DNA of 64,000 nt from Streptomyces dengpaensis (GTDB taxonomy: Bacteria; Actinomycetota; Actinomycetes; Streptomycetales; Streptomycetaceae): the NCBI RefSeq assembly GCF_002946835.1, contig NZ_CP026652.1, positions 5,084,001 to 5,148,000 on the forward strand, given 5' to 3'. This document shows positions 51,310 to 59,888 of this stretch, in pieces. The notes below the pieces were generated by a model. The model did not search any database and was not told the origin of the DNA. It saw nothing but the letters and a program-made list of their open reading frames with translations. Position 1 is the first letter of the stretch, and every line of letters begins with the position of its first letter. The translations under genes were made by a program, and so were the position numbers.

Positions 51310-52560
51310 TCAGGCGGTGGCTACCGCGCACTTGCCGCGGTCGGCCTTTACCGGTCCGGCGGTGGACGGCCGGACGTCGAAGTCGAACATGGAGGTCGGC
51401 ACATACAGCGAGCAGCATGCGTTGGGGATGTCGACGATGCCGCTGATGCGTCCCTCGATAGGGGCGGAGCCGAGGAGCAGGTAGGCCTGCTCACCGCTGT
51501 ACCCGAACTTCTTGAAGTACTCCACGGCGTTGAGGCAGGCGCGGCGATAGGCGAGCGTCGCGTCCATGTAGAAGTTGGTGTCCGTGTCGTGGTCGACGGA
51601 GACGCCGATGAAACTGATGAACTCCGTGTAGCGCGGCTCGACGTTGCCGGGCATGAACACCGGGTTGGTGGAGATGCCGTACGTCTCCATGCCGCCCTTG
51701 ATCAGGTCGACGTGGAAATCGATGAAGCCGCCCATCTCGATGGCGCCGCAGAAGCTGATCTCTCCGTCGCCCTGGCTGAAGTGCAGGTCGCCCGCGGAGA
51801 GTTTGGCGTCCTTGACGTACACGGGGAAGAAGGCCCGTGAGCCGCGGGTCATGTTCTTGATGTCCTGGTTGCCCCCGTTCTCGCGGGCCGGCACCGTGCG
51901 TGCGCCTTCCGCGTTGATACGCGTGGCGAGGTCTCCGGTGGCCGTGCCGGCGAGTGCGTTGTTGCTGTCCGGGGGGATGGCGAGGGGCGGGACCCGGTTG
52001 GGGTCGGTGTCGATGAGAGCCTGCTCGCGGCGGTTCCACCGGGTGAGCATCTCGGCGGACGGTGCCGTTCCGAACAGCCCGGGGTGGGTGATGCCGGTGT
52101 AGCGGATCCCGGGGAGGTGACGGGAGACGGCCTGCTGTCCGTGGAGGTCCCATATCGCCTTGTAGGCGTCGGGGAAGTAGTCGGTCAGGAAGCCGCCGCC
52201 GTTGGCCTTGGCGAAGATACCGGTGTAGCCCCAGCCCTCGCCGGCCGCGTCGCCGGTCTGCTGGGGAACGGGGCCGAGGTCGAGGATGTCGACGACGAGC
52301 AGGTCGCCGGGTTCCGCGCCCTCTATGCCTATCGGGCCGCTGAGCATGTGAGGGATGGCCAGGTCGATGTCGCGTACATCGTTGGCGGAGTCGTTGTTGC
52401 CGACCTGGCAGTCGGTCCAGTCACGGGTTTCCAAGCGGAACTCGGCTCCGGGCTTGACCGTGGTGACGGTGGGGATGTCCGGATGCCACCTGTTGTGTCC
52501 GGGGACATCCTGGTCACGCATCGACTTCCTCTGGTCCACATGGAAGATGACTTCGGGCAT
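51310..52560 (-). CDS. fmdA: Formamidase / acetamidase FmdA
   Basis: This 416-residue cytoplasmic enzyme hydrolyses formamide to formate and ammonia. It shows the FmdA-AmdA family landmarks PGHNRWHPDIPTVTTVKPG, DWTDCQVGNNDSANDVRDID, LSGPIGIEGAEPGDLLVVDIL, DLHFSQGDGEISFCGAIEMGG and FMPGNVEPRYTEFISFIGVSVD. Length and start match the formamidase group. It lies 24 bp downstream of the AmiS gene in the same unit. With the NAD-dependent formate dehydrogenase 3 kb away this gives a formamide-to-CO2 path (inference). Confidence 0.92.
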   Translation of the reverse strand: MPEVIFHVDQRKSMRDQDVPGHNRWHPDIPTVTTVKPGAEFRLETRDWTDCQVGNNDSANDVRDIDLAIPHMLSGPIGIEGAEPGDLLVVDILDLGPVPQQTGDAAGEGWGYTGIFAKANGGGFLTDYFPDAYKAIWDLHGQQAVSRHLPGIRYTGITHPGLFGTAPSAEMLTRWNRREQALIDTDPNRVPPLAIPPDSNNALAGTATGDLATRINAEGARTVPARENGGNQDIKNMTRGSRAFFPVYVKDAKLSAGDLHFSQGDGEISFCGAIEMGGFIDFHVDLIKGGMETYGISTNPVFMPGNVEPRYTEFISFIGVSVDHDTDTNFYMDATLAYRRACLNAVEYFKKFGYSGEQAYLLLGSAPIEGRISGIVDIPNACCSLYVPTSMFDFDVRPSTAGPVKADRGKCAVATA

Positions 52561-52584
52561 GACAGTTCCTCATTTCCTATCAGG

Positions 52585-53220
52585 TCACGTTGGTGCGCTC
52601 ACGCTTCCGGCCGCAGGGGCCGCGGGGGCCGGCTGCCGGGACCTGGTGAGCGGCCACAGCGCCGCGAACACCACGACGCCGAACACCGCCAGGGCGATGG
52701 CGATCTCGGTGGGGTGTTTCCAGTAGCCGGAGAGCAGCAGCCCGGCGGGAATAACTCCGGTTACCCAGCCCTCGATCGCGGTTACCCAGCCCGTATAGGT
52801 CCTCAGGCCGTCCATCTTGAGACCGAGCAGCAGGAAGAACAGGAACCAGAGGAATGCCCAGTAGAGCCAGATGACCCCGAAGGGCTGGTCCTTGAAGAGC
52901 CGGAAATTGACGAACGCGTATCCCAGGGCTGCGACGGCCACGAACAGCGAGTAGTAGCCGATGCCGTTGTTGTCGAGACCGGCGAGCAGGCTGATACCTA
53001 CGTAGAGGTAGGTGAAGCCGAACAGATAGATTCCGGACGCCGCCAGAATCTTCATCTGGTCATCGCCGGCGGTGAAGATGAGGTAAGTCGGTGTCAGTAC
53101 CTGCAGTGCGCCTATGAAAAGGTTGAACACCGCTGCGGATTTGCCGTCGACGACTCTGAGAAGCAGCAAGCCGTTGATGAAGAGCACCGCACCGACAAAG
53201 AGCAGTCCCACGTTGCCCAC
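52585..53220 (-). CDS. amiS: AmiS/UreI family amide channel
   Basis: This 211-residue integral membrane protein has six to seven hydrophobic segments. The AmiS/UreI signatures are NVGLLFVGAVLFINGLLLL at the N-terminus and the later WLYWAFLWFLFFLLLGL and VTAIEGWVTGVIPAGLLLSGYW. The family conducts small amides or urea. It starts with GTG 53220 and a CTGAGGAGG ribosome-binding region on the minus strand, precedes fmdA, and is therefore likely to import formamide. Confidence 0.9.
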   Translation of the reverse strand: MGNVGLLFVGAVLFINGLLLLRVVDGKSAAVFNLFIGALQVLTPTYLIFTAGDDQMKILAASGIYLFGFTYLYVGISLLAGLDNNGIGYYSLFVAVAALGYAFVNFRLFKDQPFGVIWLYWAFLWFLFFLLLGLKMDGLRTYTGWVTAIEGWVTGVIPAGLLLSGYWKHPTEIAIALAVFGVVVFAALWPLTRSRQPAPAAPAAGSVSAPT

Positions 53221-53301
53221 GGGGACGCACCTCCTCAGTCCGCGTGGGGGACGGAATGGTCGAAACCCGCCTGAGGCGTTCCGCCTTGTCGACCACCGCC
53301 C

Positions 53302-53580
53302 TCAGGGACGCGGCAGTCGCGAGAGCGCGGGGTGCGGGCGCCGTGGCACCCTTCTGCCTGGCGGCACTTCGGATACCACTGCCGGGGCGTCGCGGGACCG
53401 CTCCTCCCGTTCATGGAGAGCAGCGACCGTTGGTGAGGCCGATGTGAACCCGGGCGAGGTGTACACGCGTCTTGCAGCACCTGCGCAAACAGGGCAGCCA
53501 TAAGCTTTGGGCGCTGTTCCGATCGCCAACTTCACGTCGAAAGGCCCACAGCGGCTGCATAGATATTCATAGGTTGCCAT
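53302..53580 (-). CDS. fmdB: FmdB-family zinc ribbon protein
   Basis: This 92-residue protein begins MATYEYLCSRCGPFDVKLAIG and continues YGCPVCAGAARRVYTSP, the FmdB zinc ribbon with two CxxC knuckles. FmdB is a regulator of formamidase in Methylophilus (family knowledge). It lies upstream of amiS-fmdA in the same direction, and the tail past residue 50 is Arg/Pro-rich and not conserved. The preceding 287 bp hold a duplicated TTCTCCGAGGAGTTCCG at 53753-53787 and no gene. Confidence 0.85.
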   Translation of the reverse strand: MATYEYLCSRCGPFDVKLAIGTAPKAYGCPVCAGAARRVYTSPGFTSASPTVAALHEREERSRDAPAVVSEVPPGRRVPRRPHPALSRLPRP

Positions 53581-53867
53581 CTGCAGTCTCCGGATGCCGG
53601 TGGACGCTGGCTAACCCGAGCGTGTGCGGCGCGCCCCGATCGGCGCACATCGCAGTTCACTTCCTCTTCAAGGAGACGTCTCGTAAATCCGCGTGTCAAC
53701 CCCTGGAAGAGACGGTGGCTCGTTCGCTGGGTGCCTCATCGGGGCGGTTTCTCCGAGGAGTTCCGTTCTCCGAGGAGTTCCGCCCTTCTTTTTCGCGCAT
53801 GCGAACCAATGCGTAACTGAATGTGCAGACGGTTATGGGGCGACGCGGTAACCCGTGCCTGTCCCCC

Positions 53868-54242
53868 TCAGCCCCACAGTGCCTCCGCCAGCGTGACACC
53901 GACGAACACCGCCCCCAAGCCCGCCGTCACGCTGCCGATCACATTGACCAAGGCCAGGAACTTCGCCCCGGACTCGGCCAGGCGCAGCGTCTCGTAGGAG
54001 AAGGTGGAATAGGTGGTCAGCGCCCCGCACAGCCCAGTGCCGACCAGCAGCTGCACCGCGTGCGAGGCGCCCGTGTACGTGACCGCGCCCGTCAGCACTC
54101 CCAGCACCAGGCAGCCGACGATGTTCACGGCGAAGGTTCCCCACGGAAAGACCGTGTCATGCCGCTGCTGCACCGCCCTGTCGGTCAGATAGCGCAGCGG
54201 GGCACCCACCACCGCACCGGCGATCACCAGGAGCCAGTTCAC
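53868..54242 (-). CDS. crcB: CrcB fluoride exporter subunit (distal copy)
   Basis: This 124-residue membrane protein with four hydrophobic segments has the Fluc/CrcB signatures [32 protein letters not shown] and [21 protein letters not shown]. Fluc channels are dual-topology dimers; two adjacent genes can encode a heterodimer. Its start overlaps the DUF190 stop by 4 nt. Confidence 0.92.
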   Translation of the reverse strand: MNWLLVIAGAVVGAPLRYLTDRAVQQRHDTVFPWGTFAVNIVGCLVLGVLTGAVTYTGASHAVQLLVGTGLCGALTTYSTFSYETLRLAESGAKFLALVNVIGSVTAGLGAVFVGVTLAEALWG

Positions 54243-54592
54243 TTCGCCTTGCCCCTGTCCCGTCCGACGTACCGGATGACCTCACAGTCGTCGAGGATCA
54301 CCAGCCCCTCGGTCACCAGCTCGTCCAGCTGTGGGAGGAAGCCCCTGACCGCCTCCTCGGTGTCTACGATCACGACCGCCACTGGCATGTCCTCGCTCAA
54401 GGACAGCAGACGCATGGTGTGGATCAGCGACGATGCACCGAACCCTTCGATCCCGCGGAAGACGGAAGCGCCGGCCAGTCCTGCCTTGCGCGCCCGGTGC
54501 ACGATCTCGGTGTAGAGCGGCTTGCGATGCCACAGATCGTTCTCTCCGACGAAGATGGTCACGCGAAGTGCGCGACCTGTCAGTCTGGTCAT
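54239..54592 (-). CDS. DUF190 family protein between the two crcB genes
   Basis: This 117-residue protein has the DUF190 hallmarks [39 protein letters not shown] and [20 protein letters not shown]. The fold is PII-like (ferredoxin-like). It is coupled on both sides by ATGA overlaps, so it likely regulates or assists the channel. Start ATG 54592. Confidence 0.92.
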   Translation of the reverse strand: MTRLTGRALRVTIFVGENDLWHRKPLYTEIVHRARKAGLAGASVFRGIEGFGASSLIHTMRLLSLSEDMPVAVVIVDTEEAVRGFLPQLDELVTEGLVILDDCEVIRYVGRDRGKAK

Positions 54593-55089
54593 GCATGCCT
54601 CCACGCCAGTGCGCGGCGCGTCAGCCACACCGCGATCCATACCGCCGCCAGCGCAGCCAGCGGCGTGAGCCCAAGACAGACCAGTCCCGCGAGGGCTCGG
54701 CCGTCCGCAATCAGGCGCTGGACATCCACCGCGTACGTCGAGAACGTGGTGAACCCGCCCAGCACTCCGGTGCCGAAGAAGGGCCTCACGAGCCTGTGCG
54801 CCGCCCACGCGTCGGTGATCACCACCATGAATACGCCGATCACGGCGCAGCCCACGACATTGACCCCGAGCGTGGTCCACGGGAAGCCGCCGTCCCCGAC
54901 CGGCCACACCAGCGACGCCCCGTACCGGACCGACGCGCCCAGCGCGCCCCCCAGTGCCACGACCCCCACGACCGGCCCCTGCGTCCGTAGCCGAACACGC
55001 CACAGTCCGGGTACGGAGTCGGTTTCAGGGTCCATGGATCCATCAACCATCGTGGAGTCAAGGCTGTTCAGGGAGTCAGGGCCCTTCAT
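54589..55089 (-). CDS. crcB: CrcB fluoride exporter subunit (proximal copy)
   Basis: This 166-residue membrane protein with a charged lead and four hydrophobic segments shows [35 protein letters not shown] and [18 protein letters not shown]. The ATG at 55089 was selected because AGGAG lies 10 nt upstream; the longer open frame (to 55239) is not conserved. It heads the crcB-DUF190-crcB unit. The leader was searched for a fluoride riboswitch, and only a partial GCGATGGTG block was seen. Confidence 0.9.
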   Translation of the reverse strand: MKGPDSLNSLDSTMVDGSMDPETDSVPGLWRVRLRTQGPVVGVVALGGALGASVRYGASLVWPVGDGGFPWTTLGVNVVGCAVIGVFMVVITDAWAAHRLVRPFFGTGVLGGFTTFSTYAVDVQRLIADGRALAGLVCLGLTPLAALAAVWIAVWLTRRALAWRHA

Positions 55090-55668
55090 GAACGTACGTC
55101 TCCTACTCGCCGGGCACCCATACACAGGGTGCACACCATCGCAAGCAGGGACCGTTGGCGGCTTCTTTGCCGCAGTTCGGGTGCGGCGGGCCCCACCGCC
55201 GCGCGCCGGGCTGATACTCGGAGTCCCGCCGCTGCTCACCAGCGTAACTGGCCGCGTCTATGCGTGGACGTGCGGGCAAGGCACGCCCACCTTTTGGTGT
55301 GGCCGCTGCCCCACCTCTGGAGCCCGTGCAACTCGGCATGGCGGGTGAACTGCTTGCCCGTGCCGCCGACTTGCCCGCAGGGAGCGCTCCACCGCCACGG
55401 CGGCCGAGGACGATGCACAGATGTGGTGTCTCAAGCACGCGGAGCCACCGTTGAGTTGAGCCCCGGCCAGGGCGAGTCCATTCCACAGAACTCCCGCCGC
55501 AAGCCTCATCGGGTATCCGCATCCCTATCCACTGACGTGCGTCCCGCATTACCCCGAGGATTGCAGCGCCGGCGCGCACTCGACTAAACTCAAGATCATC
55601 GGAGCCTGACCGGTCTGCCGGTGCCCTGCCGGTTTACCGGAGCGGTGGCCCACTGATGGAGGACGGCC
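55090..55668. other. Intergenic region, crcB to formate dehydrogenase
   Basis: This 579-bp divergent space contains no credible gene. A frame with YAWTCGQGTPTFWCGRCPTSG near 55256-55330 suggests a zinc-ribbon remnant, but it has no start and decays. The final part holds CGGTCTGCCGGTGCCCTGCC direct repeats and the GGAGGACGGCC ribosome-binding site of the formate dehydrogenase gene. Confidence 0.5.
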
Positions 55669-56832
55669 ATGGCAAAGATCCTTGCGGTGCTCTATCCGGA
55701 TCCCGTGGGCGGTTATCCACCCGAGTACGCCCGCGACGAGATTCCCGCTATCACCGGCTACCCGGGCGGTCAGACCGCGCCGACCCCGCAAGCCGTCGAT
55801 TTCACCCCGGGGCAGCTCCTCGGCTGTGTTTCGGGAGAACTGGGACTGCGCCGCTTCCTGGAGGAGCGGGGCCATACGTTTGTCGTCACGTCCGACAAGG
55901 AAGGCCCGGACTCTGTGCTGGACCGCGAGCTGGCCGACGCCGACGTGGTGATCTCGCAGCCCTTCTGGCCCGCCTATCTGACTCCCGAGCGGATCGCCGC
56001 CGCGCCCCGGCTCAAGCTGGCGATCACCGCGGGGATCGGGTCGGACCACGTCGATCTGCCGGCCGCGATCGACCACGGCATGACCGTGGCGGAGGTGACC
56101 TACAGCAACAGCATCAGCGTGTCCGAGCACGCCGTCATGCAGATCCTCACCCTGGTGCACAACTACATGCCCGCCCACGAGTGGGTGACCACCAAGGAGG
56201 GCTGGAACATCGCGGACAGCGTCTCGCGCGCCTATGACCTCGAAGGAATGGACGTCGGCGTCCTCGGCGCCGGCCGTATCGGCCAGGCGGTGCTGCGCCG
56301 CCTCGAGCCGTTCGGCGTCAGGCTGCACTACAGCGATGTGCACCGGCTGCCCAAGGAGGTCGAGGAGGAGCTGGGGCTGACCTACCATCCCGACGCCCGC
56401 TCGCTGGCCTCCGCGGTCGACGTGCTCTCGATCCACACCCCACTGCATCCGCAGACGAAGAACCTCTTCGACGACGAGCTGATCGGGGCGATGAAACGCG
56501 GCTCGTACATCGTCAACACGGCACGCGCGCTCATCGTCGACCGGGACGCAGTCGTGCGGGCCCTGAACAGCGGCCAGCTGGCCGGGTACGCCGGTGACGT
56601 CTGGTATCCGCAGCCGCCACCGCCCGACCATCCCTGGCGCACGATGCCGTACGAGGCGATGACGCCGCACGTGTCCGGTTCGACCCTCTCGGCGCAGGCA
56701 CGCTATGCCGCCGGCACCCGGGAGATCCTGGAGTGCTGGTTCGACGGGCGTCCCATCCGCCCGGAGTACCTGATCGTCGACGGCGGCGGTCTCGCCGGGA
56801 CCGGAGCGCGCTCCTACACGGTCGCCGGATAA
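55669..56832 (+). CDS. fdh: NAD-dependent formate dehydrogenase
   Basis: This 387-residue D-2-hydroxyacid dehydrogenase-fold enzyme oxidises formate to CO2 with NAD+. It aligns end to end, in memory, with Pseudomonas sp. 101 FDH: YPGGQTAPTP, VSGELGLR, ISQPFWPAYLTPERIA, AGIGSDHVDL, NSISVSEHAVMQIL, the cofactor site GAGRIGQAVLRRL with the NAD-selecting Asp in YSDVHR, NTARA, GDVWYPQPPPPDHPWRTMP and TPHVSGSTLSAQARYAAG. The catalytic Arg and His are present. The Cys before NSISV in the Pseudomonas enzyme is Ser here. Start ATG 55669 after GGAGG. Confidence 0.95.
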   Translation: MAKILAVLYPDPVGGYPPEYARDEIPAITGYPGGQTAPTPQAVDFTPGQLLGCVSGELGLRRFLEERGHTFVVTSDKEGPDSVLDRELADADVVISQPFWPAYLTPERIAAAPRLKLAITAGIGSDHVDLPAAIDHGMTVAEVTYSNSISVSEHAVMQILTLVHNYMPAHEWVTTKEGWNIADSVSRAYDLEGMDVGVLGAGRIGQAVLRRLEPFGVRLHYSDVHRLPKEVEEELGLTYHPDARSLASAVDVLSIHTPLHPQTKNLFDDELIGAMKRGSYIVNTARALIVDRDAVVRALNSGQLAGYAGDVWYPQPPPPDHPWRTMPYEAMTPHVSGSTLSAQARYAAGTREILECWFDGRPIRPEYLIVDGGGLAGTGARSYTVAG

Positions 56833-57078
56833 CGAATAACAGCCGCGGACGATAAATCAGCAGCGGATTCCGCAGCGGATTCCGCGGAAGATCCACCTAT
56901 GCCTGCCGCAGGCCCATGCCCTGCTGTGAGCCGAGTCACGCCAAATTTCGCTGGACGGGCGCGATCGGGAGCTTTAGCGTCCTTAATTAGATTGATTTTT
57001 CCATTATGCGAAGGCACCGGCGCCGCGCATACTGCTTTGCAGCAAAAACAAGGCGACGTACGACGGGAAGGTGGATCA

Positions 57079-57510
57079 GTGAGCAGCATGGACGCCGTGT
57101 GGGTACGGGGCGTGAACGGCATTCAGATGCATCACGTGACCGACCTTCAGGATGCCGGAAGATTTCTCGGCAACGCAGCGATGGCCCTGCGGGCCGCGCA
57201 TGTGCGGACCGGCGCCGACCGGTACGTCGGACTTGCCGACGAGCTCAAGAACCTGGTGCAGCGGGTGCGGGAGCTGGAGGACGAGGCGCGCTCGAGCATG
57301 CACGAGCTGCATTCCAGCGACCCCGAGCGGTTCGTCCGCTGCCGGGACGGTCACGAGCCGTGGCCCGGCGAGATCCCCGCGGGATTCATTCCGCGCCACA
57401 CCTGCAAGGATGAATGCCTGTACCACGATCGCGATGTCCTCGAAGCGCTCATGCAGTGCACCTGCGGCCGGCCGCCGTGCCAGGCGTGTGAGATCGGCGG
57501 ACAGCTCTGA
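57079..57510 (+). CDS. Unrecognised small protein with Cys/His-rich C-terminus
   Basis: This 143-residue protein has no family I can name. A helical N-terminal half (TDLQDAGRFLGNAAMALRAAH, DELKNLVQRVRELEDEARSSM) is followed by FVRCRDGHEPWPGEIPAGF and a Cys/His-rich tail (RHTCKDECLYHDRDVLEAL, QCTCGRPPCQACEI) that could bind zinc or a cluster. The start is probably GTG 57079 with GGAAGGTGG upstream, or ATG 57088. The upstream 246 bp are AT-rich for this genome (TTAATTAGATTGATTTTTCC) and contain a duplicated AGCGGATTCCGC. A perfect terminator follows. Confidence 0.7.
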   Translation: MSSMDAVWVRGVNGIQMHHVTDLQDAGRFLGNAAMALRAAHVRTGADRYVGLADELKNLVQRVRELEDEARSSMHELHSSDPERFVRCRDGHEPWPGEIPAGFIPRHTCKDECLYHDRDVLEALMQCTCGRPPCQACEIGGQL

Positions 57511-57530
57511 CGCCCTGACGGGCCCGGACA

Positions 57531-57576
57531 CGGCCCGCGGCGGGCTCCCCTGATGAGGGGAGCCCGCCGCGGGCCG
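57531..57576 (+). terminator. Perfect 21-bp terminator hairpin
   Basis: A 21-bp perfect inverted repeat (arms 57531-57551 and 57556-57576) with loop GATG, followed by TTGT, lies just after the Cys-rich protein gene. Confidence 0.95.
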
Positions 57577-57678
57577 TTGTCGTCCCCGGCCTTTGAGCGG
57601 CAGCTCAGGGTGTTGTTGGACACCAGGAGATCTCGTCGCCGACCGTTGACAGCGAGCGCGTGCGGTCGGAAGCTTCTT

Positions 57679-57704
57679 TCACATAGTGAAGTAAATTTCA
57701 CTAT
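57679..57704. promoter_or_regulatory. Operator with three TTCAC/GTGAA half-sites before pobA
   Basis: TTCAC-ATA-GTGAA is followed, with 6-bp spacing, by TTCAC. ATAGTGAA-n6-TTCACTAT forms an 8-bp perfect inverted repeat at 57683-57704. It resembles the multi-half-site operators of IclR- or MarR-type regulators of aromatic catabolism. It lies 35 bp before the pobA start. Confidence 0.7.
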
Positions 57705-57738
57705 ACGTACGAACAGAGGAACGCGAAGGAGCGTGCCG

Positions 57739-58355
57739 ATGCGTACCACCGTCGGGATCATCGGGGCCGGGCCGGCCGGGCTGCTGCTGGCGCGCCTGCT
57801 GCACAACGCGGGGATCGCGTTCGTCGTGCTGGAGAGCCGGGACCGGGTGTATGTGGAGCAGCGGCAGCGGGCCGGGATCCTGGAGCAGGGAACCGTGGAC
57901 GTACTGCGGGCCGCCGGGGCCGGTGAGCGGATGGACCGGGAAGGGCTGCGGCACGACGGGATCGAGCTGCGGTACGTTACGTCCACGAGCCCATGCGGCA
58001 CGGGCGGGTCTTCCTCGCCGGGGACGCCACGCACATCGTGCCGCCGACCGGCGCGAAGGGGCTCAACCTCGCCGTCGGCGACGTCGTCACCCTCGCGCGG
58101 GCCCTGTCGCACGAGAAGGAGACCGGTTCCAGCAAGCTGCTCGACAGCTACTCCGCGACCTGTCTGCGCCGCGTCTGGCAGGCCGAGCGGTTCTCGTACG
58201 GCATGACCACGCTGCTGCACCGCGACCCCGGCGCGACCCCCTTCGAGGACCGTATGCAGCTGGCCCGTCTGGAGCGGATCGCGAGCTCGCGGGCGGCCGA
58301 GACCGACCTCGCGGAGGGCTACACCGGGTTCCCTTTGGACCAGGACGTGGAATAA
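57739..58355 (+). pseudogene. pobA: pobA (4-hydroxybenzoate 3-monooxygenase), internally deleted
   Basis: The N-terminal ~75 codons (MRTTVGIIGAGPAGLLLARLL, RDRVYVEQRQRAGILEQGTVDVL) and C-terminal ~125 codons (YVHEPMRHGRVFLAGDATHIV ... AERFSYGMTTLLHRDPG ... AEGYTGFPL) match PobA. The middle ~190 codons are missing, and the two parts are in different frames, joined near 57972-57982 at a TACGTTACGT junction. The FAD-binding GxGxxG and GDATH motifs survive, but the substrate-binding middle is gone. The ATG has AAGGAG upstream and the operator is intact. It is non-functional as read, unless the joint is a sequencing or assembly artefact. Confidence 0.88.
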
Positions 58356-58575
58356 GACGGGCGGCGCGGCGGTAGTAAGAGGCAGCAGCGGCAGTCAGGG
58401 CGTCAGCCAGGACTGGGCGCGGTGTCACGGCTTCGTACCAGTCCGGGCGGGGCAAGGGACACACGCGTACCGTGGCACCACAAGGGAAAGATCCTCCCCA
58501 AGCACTAGGGTCATTCCTTTGCCTACCTATTACTCTTGAGCCCAAGGCCACGCAGGGTGGCCATGGAGGAGTGAA

Positions 58576-59460
58576 ATGAGGAGCAGTAACCCGGTCTTCT
58601 CGCGACGGGGGTTCAGCCGCGACAACGGCTACGCGGGCTTCAACGCGGCGCCGCAGGCCGGGGGACCCGCTGTCGGCACCCAGGGCAACCCGCACGCCCA
58701 GCAGGGCGGCAACCCCTACGCGCAGAACCCGTACGCCCAGCAGGACCTGCAGTACGGCGCTCCGCCGCAGGCCCCGGTCACCACCACCGGCCGTATGACG
58801 ATGGACGACGTCGTCATGCGCTCGGCCATGACGCTCGGCACGGTCACCGTCGGCGCCATCCTGGCCTGGGCGCTGCTGCCGGTGTCCAGCAGCAGCTACG
58901 GGCTCGCCATCGGCGCCGCCCTGGTCGCCTTCGTACTGGCCATGGTCCAGTCGTTCAAGCGCAAGGCCTCGCCCGCGCTGATCCTGGGTTACGCCGCCTT
59001 CGAGGGCGTCTTCCTCGGGGTCATCAGCGAGATGTTCAACGCGCGGTGGTCGGGCGCGCCCTTCCAGGCGGTCCTGGGCACCATGGCGGTCGCCGGAGCC
59101 ACCCTCCTGGTCTACAAGGCGGGCTGGATCCGTGTGACCGCGCGGTATGCGCGCATCGGCATGGCCATCGCGATCGCCTTCATCCTGGTCACGGCGGTCA
59201 ACCTGCTGCTGGTCGTCTTCGGTGTTGCCGAGGACGGCGGACTGCGCAGCATGGGCCCGCTCGGCGCGATCGTCGGCATCATCGCGATCCTGCTCGGCGC
59301 GTTCTTCCTGACCCTCGACTTCAAGCAGATCGAGGACGGAATCGCCTACGGCGCGCCCCGCGAGGAGGCCTGGCTGGCCGCGTTCGCCCTGACCATGAGC
59401 CTCGTGTGGATCTACATCGAGATGCTGCGCCTGGTCGCCATCTTCAGCGGCGACGACTAA
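58576..59460 (+). CDS. Bax inhibitor-1/YccA family membrane protein
   Basis: This 294-residue protein has a Gln/Asn/Gly/Pro-rich cytoplasmic lead (~75 residues; NPYAQNPYAQQ repeats) and seven hydrophobic segments, with the BI-1 features MRSAMTLGTVTVGAILAW, GYAAFEGVFLGVISEMFN and the acidic late FFLTLDFKQIEDGIAYGAP. BI-1 proteins are putative calcium-leak channels of the cytoplasmic membrane. ATG 58576 follows GGAGGAGTG. A CCTATTACTCTTG promoter-like stretch lies near 58525. Confidence 0.92.
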   Translation: MRSSNPVFSRRGFSRDNGYAGFNAAPQAGGPAVGTQGNPHAQQGGNPYAQNPYAQQDLQYGAPPQAPVTTTGRMTMDDVVMRSAMTLGTVTVGAILAWALLPVSSSSYGLAIGAALVAFVLAMVQSFKRKASPALILGYAAFEGVFLGVISEMFNARWSGAPFQAVLGTMAVAGATLLVYKAGWIRVTARYARIGMAIAIAFILVTAVNLLLVVFGVAEDGGLRSMGPLGAIVGIIAILLGAFFLTLDFKQIEDGIAYGAPREEAWLAAFALTMSLVWIYIEMLRLVAIFSGDD

Positions 59461-59484
59461 ACGACGGGGTATCCCTGGGTGCCT

Positions 59485-59519
59485 GAAGGGCCCGCGAACC
59501 GCCGGTTCGCGGGCCCTTC
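59485..59519. terminator. Perfect 16-bp terminator hairpin after the BI-1 gene
   Basis: GAAGGGCCCGCGAACC pairs with GGTTCGCGGGCCCTTC around loop GCC. It lies between convergent genes. Confidence 0.95.
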
Positions 59520-59553
59520 GTCGTCGGATGCCTGTCGTCTCGGCGGTGCGCGC

Positions 59554-59784
59554 TCAGAGCAGTTTGCGCGCGGCCCTCCTCAGGTCGTACTCGTGAATGA
59601 TCGCCTTGGCGTGGCCGTACGCGAGATTGTGTTCGGCGCGGAGCCAGCTGACCTTCTCCTCGAAGCGGAAGAGGGCGGGGCCTTCCTCGACGGTGCGAAG
59701 CCAGTCGGAGACTTCACGACCGGTGCAGTGGGGGATGCGGGCGAGCAGATTGCGATGGGTCTCCTCGGAGAAGACATGGGACAT
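59554..59784 (-). CDS. DUF4287 family small protein
   Basis: This 76-residue protein begins MSHVFSEETHRNLLARIPHCTGREVSDWLRTVEEG and continues RFEEKVSWLRAEHNLAYGHAKAIIHEYDLRRAA. The DUF4287 family is small and helical and is often joined to DUF5655 in larger proteins. The start at 59784 has GGAGG on the minus strand. Confidence 0.85.
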   Translation of the reverse strand: MSHVFSEETHRNLLARIPHCTGREVSDWLRTVEEGPALFRFEEKVSWLRAEHNLAYGHAKAIIHEYDLRRAARKLL

Positions 59785-59888
59785 CGGCGCCTCCGAACGC
59801 AAAGGGGATGTAAGCCGGTCCTTCACGCCACCGTGCCTGAGGGTTGGGTTGTTGGCAACAGTCCTGGAACGACGCGTAGTCTCGCGGC

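Noticed and set aside
55090..55150. Possible fluoride (crcB) riboswitch before the crcB operon
   Set aside because: Only GCGATGGTG resembles the motif; the downstream CTGATG...CTCCT block and the expected pseudoknot pairing were not found.
55256..55340. Zinc-ribbon gene between crcB and fdh
   Set aside because: Only a short CxxG...CxxC frame without a start codon or flanking domain; kept as a note under the intergenic region.
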